Positions 1 to 10,091 are shown, counted from the stretch's first letter. The stretch is 64,000 bases of DNA from Alistipes communis (GCF_006542665.1 NZ_AP019735.1:372001-436000), one strand, 5' to 3'. Numbers and translations are program-made. The notes: generated from the sequence alone by a model not told the origin.

Positions 1-23
1 TTCATACGGCTACGTGGCAACAG

Positions 24-233
24 ATGCGCATCAAGGAAATCACGCCCGACCATAAATATGTGTGCACACAAGGTAATCTTGTTAGGGGGACATATGCAAA
101 GGGATGTTTGATGTCATATGAAGACTACGTTACTACCATTTTAAGTGAAAACAACTCCAGCGGCTCCATAGTAGGCATTTTGATTGCTCTTATCGGTATT
201 TTAATCATCGCTATTCTATTTTTTACAGCTTGA
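24..233 (+). CDS. Small single-pass membrane protein, unknown
   Basis: This 69-residue protein has a polar N-terminal half with two cysteines. The C-terminal stretch (about residues 48-68) is a clear hydrophobic helix with no tail after it, as in tail-anchored proteins. It runs against the head and connector genes and overlaps the end of the convergent gene by 11 bases. It may be a lysogenic-conversion gene expressed from the prophage. I do not recognise a family. Confidence 0.5.
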   Translation: MRIKEITPDHKYVCTQGNLVRGTYAKGCLMSYEDYVTTILSENNSSGSIVGILIALIGILIIAILFFTA

Positions 234-2253
234 TCAATTTGCACTCGCATATACCGTCCTCACCGGTCGTGACGGAGTAGATGGCGAAATAGCATCCGTA
301 TACATCGAGGTAAACCCGCCGCGTATAGTCGAGATTGCAGATGTCGGCCACGGTCAGTTTGACGTAGACCGTAATCATGCGGAACCTTTTCAAGATCCGC
401 TGGTAGTCTGCATACCGTTTCGCCACGATACCCTCCGATCCGCCGAAATACATCGTGCGGGGGAACAGGCCGTGCCTGTAACGACCTACCGTACCGTTTC
501 CGTCTTCAATCGTCGTATTCACATCGGCAAGAATACGGGCAGAAGGAGCAGAGTAATTTACCTTCTTTGCTCCGTTGACTGTCTGTTCCTCATAGCAAGG
601 CACAAAAGCGAATGGCCTATCAGGGCGATCCGGATTCCAACCTGTTCTATTGGTCGAAGCCGAGAAATCCAACGATACCAATTCGTTCTCCCGCTCGATG
701 TTCTCGTTGTCGATGGAGATGATGCCCTGCGTGTTCAACATCTCGGCATCCTCGTCGTTGTCGTAGTCGAGCGTGTTGGTCTGGGCATAATCCCCCATCG
801 TGAACTCCGTCCCCTCCGGCCGCCAGATTTCGCCCCGATCGTTCAGAATCACTTTGCGGCTCCAATCCTGAATCGTTGCGTCGAGATGACTGTCGACGAT
901 TCGTCTGTCTGTTTGCGTGTTCGGCGTCCGGTCGTCTTCCGAACCAACGGTGCGGTAATCGTAGTCGATCGTCTCCGTCGAATTATAGAACTGATCGGGC
1001 GACATCATGTGGATCGTATTGCTATCCGAACTGTCCGGATAGGCGAAAAGTCCGGCCATTGTCATCAATGCCGACAGGAACTCCGCGTGCGTCATATCCG
1101 GCAGATTCTCGGCAATCGGAAACGGAGAGGGGAATTGGATGTCGTCGAAATGGGGCGTGATAATAAATTTCGCTGCAACTGTAAACTCATCACTTGTCGT
1201 TGCGTCAATTGTGACGGCGTTACTTAGAATCCATCGAACTGTATCGTAGTCTTCGACATTTACCTCGACATTATTAAATAGATCGGGTTTCACGCCGAAA
1301 CGAATCCCGGACCCCGTGTCGATACCTTCCACCGATAGTAACACTTCCGATGTCCCATTTCCCGAGTCTCCTCTAAGTTTTAACGTCGGCGATGCCGATG
1401 CTGCCCGCATACCGGGGAAAAAGACGGCGGATGAATAGCTAATGATGGATACATCAATAGTCTTGGTGGACGAGACATCGATCGCATAATTCTGGTCTGT
1501 CAAAATGGACCGCTTGTCGGATACTATTTCTCTAAATTTTAACGCGGTATTACTGGAACCGGAATTACCATAATGCGCGGAACTTGCCTCGAACCGATCC
1601 GAATACCAACTGTCGGGCCCCGAGTTTTTCGACACGAGCGGAACGATCATCGGATGTTTGTCGCTGGTTTGGCTCAAACGGGTTATATTCTCTATCGTGA
1701 TACCGTGATATTTCTGTATGGCATCCAAGATCGCGGATACTTGTACGGACGGATGCGAATAATTGATATTACGTCCTGCCCCGAAATCAATCTGGATAAA
1801 TCCTGCCAATGCTGTATCGGAGGGCAATGCCCACGGCACCTCTTTGTTCCACTCGACATAATCCGCTCCCGCCACCTCGATGATCTGCTCGCGCAGATCG
1901 CGCAGCGAAGCGTCGAACAACGGCTGGAAGTTGTCGATGTTGCCCCACACGAGTGTGATGTTGATCGTGTCGGTTACGTCCGTAACCATCGCATACCCCC
2001 GCGTGAAGATCGGAAAGCCGCCGAGGTAGTACGCTGCCGAATGCTTCCTGTATACCGCCGAATCGTCCAAGATGTCGATGCGGTCGATCAGACCGAAGGC
2101 CTTGCGGTTGCGGGGCGTCAGCGGCAGATTGATCTCCGCGCTGCGGTTGCTCTGGATCACGTCGAGATCGTTGAAGACCGGCGACTGGAAGATCAGCGAC
2201 GGCGTATCTTCCAGATCGCACAACTGACCGTTTATGTAGAGTTCCTTCGTCAT
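223..2253 (-). CDS. Large phage structural protein, probable tail or baseplate component
   Basis: The 676-residue product starts with MTKELYINGQ. This start is chosen because its ATG overlaps the stop of the upstream gene (ATGA); the longer open frame would run far into that gene. The sequence is rich in beta-strand-like segments and aromatic residues and has no membrane segment. It is the last gene of the connector run in the window, where tail proteins are expected. The N-terminal part speaks of binding or assembly rather than catalysis, but I see no diagnostic motif, so tail assignment rests on position and size. Confidence 0.7.
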   Translation of the reverse strand: MTKELYINGQLCDLEDTPSLIFQSPVFNDLDVIQSNRSAEINLPLTPRNRKAFGLIDRIDILDDSAVYRKHSAAYYLGGFPIFTRGYAMVTDVTDTINITLVWGNIDNFQPLFDASLRDLREQIIEVAGADYVEWNKEVPWALPSDTALAGFIQIDFGAGRNINYSHPSVQVSAILDAIQKYHGITIENITRLSQTSDKHPMIVPLVSKNSGPDSWYSDRFEASSAHYGNSGSSNTALKFREIVSDKRSILTDQNYAIDVSSTKTIDVSIISYSSAVFFPGMRAASASPTLKLRGDSGNGTSEVLLSVEGIDTGSGIRFGVKPDLFNNVEVNVEDYDTVRWILSNAVTIDATTSDEFTVAAKFIITPHFDDIQFPSPFPIAENLPDMTHAEFLSALMTMAGLFAYPDSSDSNTIHMMSPDQFYNSTETIDYDYRTVGSEDDRTPNTQTDRRIVDSHLDATIQDWSRKVILNDRGEIWRPEGTEFTMGDYAQTNTLDYDNDEDAEMLNTQGIISIDNENIERENELVSLDFSASTNRTGWNPDRPDRPFAFVPCYEEQTVNGAKKVNYSAPSARILADVNTTIEDGNGTVGRYRHGLFPRTMYFGGSEGIVAKRYADYQRILKRFRMITVYVKLTVADICNLDYTRRVYLDVYGCYFAIYSVTTGEDGICECKLIKL

Positions 2254-3203
2254 AGCGTCAAGTGCTTTATCGAAAGTTCTACCACGCAGTCCTGCATGCA
2301 GGCATTCGTCCGCGAGATGTCGCCGTCTTCGACATAGGCGTCGATCCACACCTTCCGCCGGGCGTCGTACAGCTGCACCTCCCGTCCGGAGAGAATCGAT
2401 GCGCACAGGTCGAACAGTTCGCGGTCGACCAGTCCGCTATGGAGCGTATGGGTCGTGGTCGCCGTGATCGTGCGGTGGCGTTCGGGTGTCAGTTTCTCGG
2501 AGAGCGTTTCGAAGGTCTCGTCTTCGGATACGTCGTCGACGCGCTCGGTCGGATGCCAGAGGAAGTAACGCATCAATCCCGTTGCATCGCGCCAGCGCAC
2601 GAACGATCCGCTGTCGCAAGGATTCACCACGACCGTCAGACGCGCGCTCTTCACGGCGCCGGTCGTGCCGCCCGTCGAGACGATCAACTGCCGCTCGCCG
2701 CCTCCGAATTCGCGGAAGAAGGTCATCGGAAGGGAGAACACGGGATCGACACGCGAATAGACCTCCCGCCGGCCGCTGTCGGCATCGGTGAAAGCGAAGT
2801 CCTGCATGGCACCCGTATAGGAGTTGACGAGGATCTGCTCGCTGTAATCGAACGCCGGAAAGACCACGATCTTCGACGGCTGGGGCCAGCTGATCGGGGT
2901 ATCGGCCTGCGCATTGTTCGTCATCGCGCGCGCCGACGCCCCTTTGAGCAGATAGATCGGCGACGAGGCGATCGCCTGCCCGTCTACTTCGAGACTGATC
3001 GTCGTTTGCGCATTCCCGCCCTGTGCGATGATTTCGAACAGATCGTCCATCGGGAATACGGCCGAACCGTTGATGATCGAACGCACCAACGTATAGCCGC
3101 CGACTTTGACAACGGCCGCATTGTATGTCGGCGCTTCGCTGACTCCGACCGTATTGTAGTTTCTCGCCAGCGAAATGGCGGGTGTTAATCTATATTTAGG
3201 CAT
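2250..3203 (-). CDS. Phage structural protein, unknown (tail region)
   Basis: The start at MPKYRLTPAI (317 residues) leaves an 8-base overlap with the upstream gene; an ATG 18 bases earlier is possible. The predicted protein is beta-rich, with two apparent beta domains and no signal or membrane segment. It sits between a probable tail-completion gene and the large tail protein, with a 4-base overlap on its far side. A tail or host-contact role is inferred from position only. Confidence 0.7.
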   Translation of the reverse strand: MPKYRLTPAISLARNYNTVGVSEAPTYNAAVVKVGGYTLVRSIINGSAVFPMDDLFEIIAQGGNAQTTISLEVDGQAIASSPIYLLKGASARAMTNNAQADTPISWPQPSKIVVFPAFDYSEQILVNSYTGAMQDFAFTDADSGRREVYSRVDPVFSLPMTFFREFGGGERQLIVSTGGTTGAVKSARLTVVVNPCDSGSFVRWRDATGLMRYFLWHPTERVDDVSEDETFETLSEKLTPERHRTITATTTHTLHSGLVDRELFDLCASILSGREVQLYDARRKVWIDAYVEDGDISRTNACMQDCVVELSIKHLTL

Positions 3204-3759
3204 AATCACTGATTGTTTCATTCAACATCGTAAACACGCTGCGGCCGAGCTGCTCGGAGAGTTGCCGGTCGATGTCGTCCACGGCCGGCTGCAACAGGTC
3301 GAACAGAATCTCCGTACCGCCGCCCTCGCGGTAGAGCACCGTGCCCTTGCTCCATACGTTCGCCGCCACGGCGTAGGCGTCGATCTCCTCAATGCCGTAG
3401 AGCCCCTCTTTGGCCTGCGCCCATCGTTCGATCGCAAGGAGAAAGGCATCGAAGGAGGCGTATTGCGCCTGTACATCGCCCGAAGAATACCCCTCGTCGA
3501 CGCCGGCGATCCCCTGCCGGCCGACGAACGCCACTTCGAAACCGTCGTCGTTCTGTTCGACCTGCGTTTGGAGCGATGCCGCCGTCGCGCCCGTGGCCCA
3601 CTCCGGCACGCCGAGGCTGTTGACCCGCTTTCCGCTGCTGCCCGTCTTCGTTTGCAGATTCGCCACGACCTGCGTGCGCAGCGTATCGAACCGCGCTTCG
3701 CACACCTCGATGAATCGCTGCGGATCGAAATAGCGCAGTATCTTGTCGATCCTATCCAT
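3196..3759 (-). CDS. Probable tail-completion/neck protein
   Basis: This 187-residue protein has an N-terminal helical segment and a basic stretch near residues 35-50. It overlaps the preceding gene by 8 bases. In HK97-like phages a gp10-type protein of this size follows the head-tail connectors, and that is the basis of the guess. No catalytic motif is visible. Confidence 0.65.
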   Translation of the reverse strand: MDRIDKILRYFDPQRFIEVCEARFDTLRTQVVANLQTKTGSSGKRVNSLGVPEWATGATAASLQTQVEQNDDGFEVAFVGRQGIAGVDEGYSSGDVQAQYASFDAFLLAIERWAQAKEGLYGIEEIDAYAVAANVWSKGTVLYREGGGTEILFDLLQPAVDDIDRQLSEQLGRSVFTMLNETISDYA

Positions 3760-4246
3760 TGTTGCAGGTCGAATAGGTCATCGTCGCCTCGCATTCGACT
3801 CCGCAGACCAGCTGATCGAATCGGGCGGCGAACGGGGTGATCTTCGTGACCTGCACCTCGACTCCCCGATCCCGCAATGCCTCGAAAAACTCCGCCGAGC
3901 GGTCGATCATCTCCTCGACGATCGGCATGACCTGCGTCGCGGTATCGGGTTCCGCTTCGCCGAGGTCGCCGCAGAAGAGGAACTTCGAGGCGCGCTTGTA
4001 GACGCCATCGAGATCCGTCGGCGTGATCGTCTCGAAGAATTGCCGCACGACGACCGGATACTCCGTGATCGTTCCCAGGATGTAGTTCGTCTCTTTAAGG
4101 CGGGCATAGATATACGAACCGAAGCCGCACGCCCCGGCGGCCTTGTCGATATGGTCGTTCAGCGAGTTTATCTTCACTCCCACGATACGGCGGGCCGGCG
4201 GCGTCTGCCCGACGACCCTGTACTCGTATTCCTTGTTGTCGGTCAT
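3752..4246 (-). CDS. Phage connector-region protein, unknown
   Basis: The protein has 164 residues and overlaps the previous gene by 4 bases (ATGA). It is a soluble mixed alpha/beta protein with several cysteines near the C-terminus. Position (third gene after the capsid-proximal small gene) fits a neck or tail-terminator protein. I cannot name the family. Confidence 0.65.
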   Translation of the reverse strand: MTDNKEYEYRVVGQTPPARRIVGVKINSLNDHIDKAAGACGFGSYIYARLKETNYILGTITEYPVVVRQFFETITPTDLDGVYKRASKFLFCGDLGEAEPDTATQVMPIVEEMIDRSAEFFEALRDRGVEVQVTKITPFAARFDQLVCGVECEATMTYSTCNNG

Positions 4247-4839
4247 CTTCTTTTGATTTTAGAGGTTTGTATCCTGCTGAGATTGCGCTGCTCGATCACG
4301 TCGTTCGTCGTCGACTCGAAGGCTTCGTAGACGACGCTCCACTCCATGCCGTAGACTGACGCGGGCGATACGGCGCCGTTCATGATCTGCACGTACTTGC
4401 GCACCACGGCGGCGATGCCTCGGTCGGGGCGGTCGATCTGCGCCTGCCGCTCCTCGTCGGTCGGTTCGATTTTCAGATCGGCGAATCTCTTCGAGATGGC
4501 CGCGAGCGTGTCCATGCAGTGCAGAAAGTAGCGGTACGCACGGATGAACCGCAAATCCGCGACCTTCTCTTTCGGGATGCCGAGCATTTGCGACAACACG
4601 TTGACGAAGTAATCGGTGGAGCGGTTCGTCGCGTTCAGCACCGCCAGATCGCGCATCGTCATGTGTTTCGGATCGCGGGCCGCAATACGCCTGTCCGGCA
4701 GCCACCGCCGATGCAGTACGCAGCATTCCGGTTCCGCCCGTCTCTTGATCTCTTCTGCGAACCGACGGCTTTCGAGGTTGAACAATGCCGCCCTGCCGAT
4801 GATGATGTCCCGAACGGTGTCGGTCGATTTGACGATCAT
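4243..4839 (-). CDS. Phage connector-region protein, unknown
   Basis: The start MIVKSTDTVR (198 residues) is chosen because its ATG overlaps the upstream stop as ATGA. An upstream ATG would extend it 37 residues into the neighbour. The product is helix-rich and basic in its first half (RR and KRR clusters) and has no membrane segment. It lies in the head-tail connector run. Confidence 0.65.
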   Translation of the reverse strand: MIVKSTDTVRDIIIGRAALFNLESRRFAEEIKRRAEPECCVLHRRWLPDRRIAARDPKHMTMRDLAVLNATNRSTDYFVNVLSQMLGIPKEKVADLRFIRAYRYFLHCMDTLAAISKRFADLKIEPTDEERQAQIDRPDRGIAAVVRKYVQIMNGAVSPASVYGMEWSVVYEAFESTTNDVIEQRNLSRIQTSKIKRR

Positions 4840-5315
4840 AATCCGAATAAGTTTGCGGGTTCGAAAATTGCCGAACAATAGTCCGGCACGGCCCCCAGTT
4901 CGACGAGCTTCGGCCGCAGGACGCAGCATTGGCGCACCATATCGTTCCAAACCTCTATGGCACGGATGCGCGGACTCGCTTCGTCCGAATATTCTCCACG
5001 CTGCACCTTCTCGCCGGCCGGTGTGCCGACCGTAGTATGCGTGCGCAGCCAGTAGAAATAGACATAGTTCGCAATGGGCGAGGTCTTGACCGCTTCGTTT
5101 CTGAGCAGCGCAACGATCTGCGGATTCTCCTCCGCCGTCTCTGCCAGTGCCTCACCCAACAGATTGCGGAGGAATCTCGGCTCGTAAATGGCGATGTAGG
5201 AGTTCGCCGAATCGATGAGTGCCTGAGCGAGCGCCGTCGGCTTGTCGTCCTTCCGATTGGCGATGCCGGAGATGTAGATCGGATCCTTTTCGAAATAGGT
5301 ATTGTCGATAATCAT
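4836..5315 (-). CDS. Probable head-tail connector protein (gp6-like position)
   Basis: This 159-residue, mostly helical, acidic protein is the second gene after the capsid, the place of the gp6-type connector in HK97 phages. Segments around LLRNEAVKTSPIANYVYFYW suggest packed helices. The family is not recognised from sequence alone, so the role is by position. Confidence 0.65.
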   Translation of the reverse strand: MIIDNTYFEKDPIYISGIANRKDDKPTALAQALIDSANSYIAIYEPRFLRNLLGEALAETAEENPQIVALLRNEAVKTSPIANYVYFYWLRTHTTVGTPAGEKVQRGEYSDEASPRIRAIEVWNDMVRQCCVLRPKLVELGAVPDYCSAIFEPANLFGL

Positions 5316-5371
5316 GGAAAATGTATTTAGCGGGCGCAGGGGCGATCAAACCCCTGCGTCCTGAAATTACT

Positions 5372-5536
5372 TCACCGTTTCTCGGTGGCGCGGCCCAACT
5401 TGATGAGCGTCTTGGCATGTACGGGATGCACCTCATAGGCTTTGCCCTTCTCCAGCGTATTGCCGGGGCCGCCGGTTCCGTAGACCGTCACGCGATCGTT
5501 GAAGTCCACATTGGTCTTTTCTTCTTTCGTTGCCAT
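5372..5536 (-). CDS. Small protein after the capsid gene, possible head decoration or Rho-N-like
   Basis: The frame from ATG at 5536 to TGA at 5372 encodes 54 residues beginning MATKEEKTNVDFNDR and ending GRATEKR. It lies 26 bases after the capsid stop and 56 bases before the next start, filling an otherwise empty gap on the same strand. The C-terminal part (HPVHAKTLIKLGRATE) is a short amphipathic helix-turn typical of small proteins coded after phage capsids. Confidence 0.7.
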   Translation of the reverse strand: MATKEEKTNVDFNDRVTVYGTGGPGNTLEKGKAYEVHPVHAKTLIKLGRATEKR

Positions 5537-5562
5537 ATTCTTTTTCGTTTAACTTGTTTGAC

Positions 5563-6840
5563 TTAGGCTGCCTTCTCCGAAGGCTCGGCAGCCGGTTTCT
5601 GCAAGGCGGCGATAATGGTCGCGAACGTGCCTTTGACGAACGCCCCCTGATCGACCGATGCGAAGTACGAGTGCAAGCGCTCCTCGCAGATGACCGTGAA
5701 GAGATTCTTCTGGAAGTCGTCGTCGACCCACCCGAATTCGATGCGAATGCCTTTGTACGGGCGAACGTTCCATTTGCTCGTATCGGCAACGAGGAAATCG
5801 CCGGCCTTGACGTAAGTCGATTCCACGATCTCCACCCCGCGGATGAGCCGGAACAGCTCGTCCGAGATGTAGTGACCCGTCGAATCCTTCGTCAGGTCGA
5901 TGGAGGCCCGATCCGAAGGATTGAGCATCACCACATCGGGATAGAAGTTCAGGTTCCGCATCTGGAGGATCGCTGCGCGGATCGCATCGGCCTTGTTCGC
6001 CATTTCGACCGTCCCGTCGAGCGCGGTGGTCGCATAGGTAGCAGCAGCCGTAAAGATGCCTTTGAGATTCACGCCCGTGCCGTCACCGGTGAGCAGCTGT
6101 TTCGTGCGTTCCTGAACGAGCGACGTGCGCAGCATGTTGTCGATCTCCGACTGCATATAGTCGAAATCGTCGCGCATCTCGTAAGAGATTTTGGCCGATA
6201 CGGCCACTTTCTTCGCCGTCGACGTCTCAGGGACATACGACCAGTCCATAGCGGGCTTCAAGGCCCCCTCGGCGATGAATGCAGGAGCGCCGTTGCCGGG
6301 CTCGCGATCCACCCAAGTGATATTGGGCGAGTTGGTAGCTCCCTTGAACAACCGTTCTACGACGCGCGTGTCTTCGCTCGGCGCGTAATGGATCGTGCGG
6401 TCTACTTCGGTGTTGAGCGCTGCAACCGCCGCGGTATTGGCCGCCACGGTGATCGTCGTAGCATCCTCTTTGATCTCCAGTTCGAGCGCCGTATTGCGTT
6501 TCTCCGCGAAAGCGCGTTTCGCCTCGTCGCCCGAAAGGAACGCCTTGATCTGCTCGCGGATCGTGCGGCCCTTTCCGGCGCTGCCGCTCATCGAACGGCG
6601 GATCTCGCTCCCCTGCTCCTTGAGAGCCTTCTCGATCTCCTCGATCTTCTCGGCCGACACGCCCAGTTTCCCGAGCGACGATTTTACCGACTCGACGATC
6701 TCTTCCTCCGATTTGATCCCCTCGGCCAGCATTTCGAGCTGGTCGTTGATGTGCTTGCCGAGCAATTCCATGCCCTTGCGATCCACATCCGAGAACTCCC
6801 CGCTGTCGGGCAGTTCGAATTTCTTGAATTTGAATGCCAT
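5563..6840 (-). CDS. Major capsid protein, HK97 fold
   Basis: The protein has 425 residues. About the first 110 form a charged helical, coiled-coil-like region matching the delta (scaffold) domain that the prohead protease removes. The mature part begins near residue 115 and has the usual capsid pattern, including VERLFKGATNSPNITWVDRE, LRTSLVQERTKQLLTGDG and a late VMLNPSDRASIDL. It directly follows the protease gene with a 5-base gap. Order and length fit HK97 gp5-type capsids. Confidence 0.93.
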   Translation of the reverse strand: MAFKFKKFELPDSGEFSDVDRKGMELLGKHINDQLEMLAEGIKSEEEIVESVKSSLGKLGVSAEKIEEIEKALKEQGSEIRRSMSGSAGKGRTIREQIKAFLSGDEAKRAFAEKRNTALELEIKEDATTITVAANTAAVAALNTEVDRTIHYAPSEDTRVVERLFKGATNSPNITWVDREPGNGAPAFIAEGALKPAMDWSYVPETSTAKKVAVSAKISYEMRDDFDYMQSEIDNMLRTSLVQERTKQLLTGDGTGVNLKGIFTAAATYATTALDGTVEMANKADAIRAAILQMRNLNFYPDVVMLNPSDRASIDLTKDSTGHYISDELFRLIRGVEIVESTYVKAGDFLVADTSKWNVRPYKGIRIEFGWVDDDFQKNLFTVICEERLHSYFASVDQGAFVKGTFATIIAALQKPAAEPSEKAA

Positions 6841-6845
6841 GTTTT

Positions 6846-7541
6846 TCAGTTTTTGATTTGACCTAATTTTTCGAATACCGAACTGCGTGAAGTGAGTGGC
6901 GCGGGGGCCGGCTCGGCTTTGAACATCGACAGTATTCTGCTGTGTACTTTTTCGTATTCATCGGGCGCGGTCTCCCGTAATGCCTTGACATATCGTTCCA
7001 TGTCGTCCAAGGCTTTCATGTCGCCGATATACTCCGTGTGCTCGTTGGCGCCGAAGGTGACGACCGAAATCTCGTGCAGAATAATCTCCTTCACGATCAG
7101 GCAGTCGAGGTCGGGATCGTAATCGCATTTGTCCCATACATACCGATAGCCGATCGAGAACTGGTTGAGCACCCCTTCGTGCATCTGCACCCATGCGCGG
7201 CGAGCGTCCGGCACGGCATCGAAATCCGAGAGCTGCACCGTGGCGTATCCGCCGTCGTCCTTCTCCTCGATCGACAGGATGCGGCCGATCGGGTTCTTCG
7301 TCTCGTGCTGCCACAGGAATTGTATCTTCCGGTTCGTCGCAGACGCCGGCCCGCGCTCCTGAATACTCTTGCTGATGCAGCCCTTCATCAGCATGTCGCC
7401 GTCCGAATCGACCGTTCCGAACGAACAGAACTTCACGAGAATGATGTGTTTCTCTTCGTCCACGACATCGGCCTTCAATATCGGCGCTTGCTTGAAAGCC
7501 CCGCCGCGGCTCATGACTTTTTTATACAGTAGTTTGTCCAT
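6846..7541 (-). CDS. HK97-family prohead protease
   Basis: This 231-residue protein has the family pattern: a nucleophile region VLNQFSIGYRY (serine), a histidine in FLWQHETKNPIGR, and EISVVTFGANEHTEY as the closing strand. It cleaves the capsid delta domain and itself during head maturation. The start codon overlaps the stop of the portal gene by one base (TAATG), suggesting coupled translation. Confidence 0.93.
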   Translation of the reverse strand: MDKLLYKKVMSRGGAFKQAPILKADVVDEEKHIILVKFCSFGTVDSDGDMLMKGCISKSIQERGPASATNRKIQFLWQHETKNPIGRILSIEEKDDGGYATVQLSDFDAVPDARRAWVQMHEGVLNQFSIGYRYVWDKCDYDPDLDCLIVKEIILHEISVVTFGANEHTEYIGDMKALDDMERYVKALRETAPDEYEKVHSRILSMFKAEPAPAPLTSRSSVFEKLGQIKN

Positions 7542-8791
7542 TATTCCAGAATGTTTGCAATGATGTTTTTCCCCTGTTGCTCGGTAATGAGACCGGAGGC
7601 GATCGCGTTGCTGGCAGCCGTCACGGCCGCCGTCAGCGAGTCGGCATACAGCCGCTTCGCTTCCTGGAAGATCGACAGGTGATCGAAATAGGGAACGATG
7701 CGGAATCCATCGAACCCGTGCGCCGCGTTCAATACCTCCGATATTCGCTCTGCATCCGGTTTGATCGCATCGTTGTACAATTTGACCTCGGCCGCCGTAA
7801 GATTCGCATAGGTCGTACCTTCGGTGTCGATCAGTACATACGGCACTTGATAGGCATCGGCGATCTCCTTCTTGGCATTGCGCTGTACCTCCGTGAGATT
7901 CATGTCCTTCATGTTGGCAGAAATCTGCACGAAAGCGGCCTTCAATCCGGTCACAATGTACTTATATTGGCCCTTCATCACGCCGTATCGCCGCAGGGCC
8001 GCTTGTGCCTGCTCCCGATCCTCCTTGTTCTCCGGCAACACGGATGTCCGGAAATCCTCGCTGTTCAACGAGATGATACCCAATGCCCCTCTGTTGATGA
8101 TGAGTTCGTTCTGCGCCTCGAATGACGACACGAAAGGATTGACGGCGTTCTGCAAGGCTGACAGACGCGACTGCGATGCTCCGAAGATATTCGGATTATA
8201 GGCCGAATCCCGCACGACGAACATCTGATCCCGATCGACACGAATTTGATAATCGTTGATCGAAACCATATAATAATCGATCTGCGGATCGGGCCGGAAC
8301 CCGGTGAATTCGGAGGTCGTCACCTCCTGAACAAGCGGATTCGGAATCACGTAGAGTTCGTAGGCCGTGGGCACACCGACCGGCTCCCAGCGAAGAATAT
8401 AGGCTTTTCCGTAAATATCCTTGAAGGCTTCGATCATCGCCGTGAAATCTTCGATCGTTTGAAAGTCATTCGGATGCTTCCACCTGTTCAGTTCCTCCGT
8501 GCGACCTGCGACCTGGCGAGCGTCGTCCGACGGATCGACAGCCCACCAGCGGGCGTTGCGAATTGCCGCGGATTTCTTGGTCACGACCGAAAACAACGCG
8601 CTGCACCGAGCGTAAGCGATAGTCTGTCCGGCAACGGTGTCGCAGTTGATCGTACTACCGCTGCCCAATCCCATTGCCGAGAGAAAATCGCGCACAGAGA
8701 CGAACCGCTGTTCCTCCGCTGTCGGAGTTCCGCACTCCGATTTCGTCGTCAAGTCCTGACTTTTACTTCGCCACTTCAAGCTGAATCTCAT
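7541..8791 (-). CDS. Phage portal protein, HK97 family
   Basis: The start at MRFSLKW (416 residues) is preferred over an ATG 21 bases earlier. The fold markers are a middle segment DQMFVVRDSAYNPNIFGASQ, then a long helix-rich part with RGALGIISLNSED and a NAKKEIADAYQVPYVLI segment typical of phage portals. It would form the dodecameric DNA gate bound by terminase. It sits between TerL and the prohead protease, the canonical order. Confidence 0.92.
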   Translation of the reverse strand: MRFSLKWRSKSQDLTTKSECGTPTAEEQRFVSVRDFLSAMGLGSGSTINCDTVAGQTIAYARCSALFSVVTKKSAAIRNARWWAVDPSDDARQVAGRTEELNRWKHPNDFQTIEDFTAMIEAFKDIYGKAYILRWEPVGVPTAYELYVIPNPLVQEVTTSEFTGFRPDPQIDYYMVSINDYQIRVDRDQMFVVRDSAYNPNIFGASQSRLSALQNAVNPFVSSFEAQNELIINRGALGIISLNSEDFRTSVLPENKEDREQAQAALRRYGVMKGQYKYIVTGLKAAFVQISANMKDMNLTEVQRNAKKEIADAYQVPYVLIDTEGTTYANLTAAEVKLYNDAIKPDAERISEVLNAAHGFDGFRIVPYFDHLSIFQEAKRLYADSLTAAVTAASNAIASGLITEQQGKNIIANILE

Positions 8792-8858
8792 TGCACATAG
8801 CCTTTGAAGCAAATGTAAGGGCGATAAAAGAGGGTTCTCCGAACTTTTCGCTGTTTTT

Positions 8859-10091
8859 TCATTTTCGGCGGTTGCAGACCCAATAGAGATACTCCATTAC
8901 AGCGTATCGGGCCGCATCCCACAAGTGATTGAATTTGTCGATCGGCTGGTTGATCGTAATGCCGTTCACCGAATCCCACACATAGGAATTGGCCTCGGTT
9001 TGGAAATTACGGCTGCGGACGATATGGAGGCGGAACGATTTGACCATGTGAATTCCGTCCGTCACGGAACCGGCATATTTCTTCGCCTTCACCACGCTGA
9101 GCCCGCGCAGCAGCAGGCCGTCGACCATCGATTCGGGATTTTTAGCGTATTTGTCCGCCGAGTCGGCGAATATGGGCATCCGCCCGACCACCCCCTCGAT
9201 CGCATCGTAGAGCAAGGCCGGATCGGAGCAGGGTGCATAAAACTCTTCCTTCATGTATAGATCAAGCCCCCGAAGCCCCAGACGGACGAGCGCCGTAGGA
9301 TCGTTCGTAAATCCGAAGTCAAGGCCGAACACGACCCTTTCCAGGTCGGACGGAAATTCATCGATCCAGTCGATATTCGGATAGACAAGACCCTCTTTCG
9401 CTGCACGGATTCCCAATCCATAGACTTTCCATCGCCACTCGTCGGCCGTGCCCGCAGCAATGTTCGCCGGTGTAGGTTCATAGGATTCGATTTCTCGTAT
9501 AACCCCAGGCGGGCAGAACGGATTGTCTTTGTATGTCGTGTGCGTAAAATAGGTGTGCGGCTGCCCTTCCAGTTCGAAGGCCCAATGTTCGGTATATTTG
9601 GGATTCCAGTCGCCGATGACCATCGTCGTGCAGCGCATCGTGATATTTTTGTACTGCTGCTTCGAGATGTCGTCCAGCATCTCGTTGATGTAGATGATGT
9701 CGCAATCGTATCCTTCACGGCTATCCATTCTGTCCAATCCGCGGAAATGGATCACGGAGTTGTTGATATAGTAGTCGGGATGTTGATTCTCGCTGCGCAT
9801 CGCATCGGGATCGTAGACGCCGCGCAGGGTCAGTTTCTTGCGGAAATCGGCAAGGGTGATCTCCTTGCAGGCCTGCAACGTATTTCGATATACGAAGATA
9901 TTGAGCGGGGATAATGCGAGCGTACAGATGTCGTACAGAAAATCGAAGGCATCGTAGGTCTTCCCCGAACGGCTCGACCCTTCATTAAAAATCTTCAACA
10001 CCGCATCCCGTTCCCTGTACTGCATGTACCGATACATGAGGTAACGATACACTTTCCCCCGATAGGTGCGGATGTCAGGCAGACGATGCAT
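8859..10091 (-). CDS. Terminase large subunit
   Basis: The chosen start MHRLPDIRTYRGK gives 410 residues. It has an N-terminal ATPase with a Walker A-like EGSSRSGKTYD (about residue 40) and a Walker B-like YDCDIIYINEMLDD. The C-terminal nuclease begins at VVFGLDFGFTNDPTAL, with an acidic residue pair and a later IFADSADKYA. It packages DNA into the prohead. It overlaps the end of the small-subunit gene by 17 bases. Confidence 0.93.
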   Translation of the reverse strand: MHRLPDIRTYRGKVYRYLMYRYMQYRERDAVLKIFNEGSSRSGKTYDAFDFLYDICTLALSPLNIFVYRNTLQACKEITLADFRKKLTLRGVYDPDAMRSENQHPDYYINNSVIHFRGLDRMDSREGYDCDIIYINEMLDDISKQQYKNITMRCTTMVIGDWNPKYTEHWAFELEGQPHTYFTHTTYKDNPFCPPGVIREIESYEPTPANIAAGTADEWRWKVYGLGIRAAKEGLVYPNIDWIDEFPSDLERVVFGLDFGFTNDPTALVRLGLRGLDLYMKEEFYAPCSDPALLYDAIEGVVGRMPIFADSADKYAKNPESMVDGLLLRGLSVVKAKKYAGSVTDGIHMVKSFRLHIVRSRNFQTEANSYVWDSVNGITINQPIDKFNHLWDAARYAVMEYLYWVCNRRK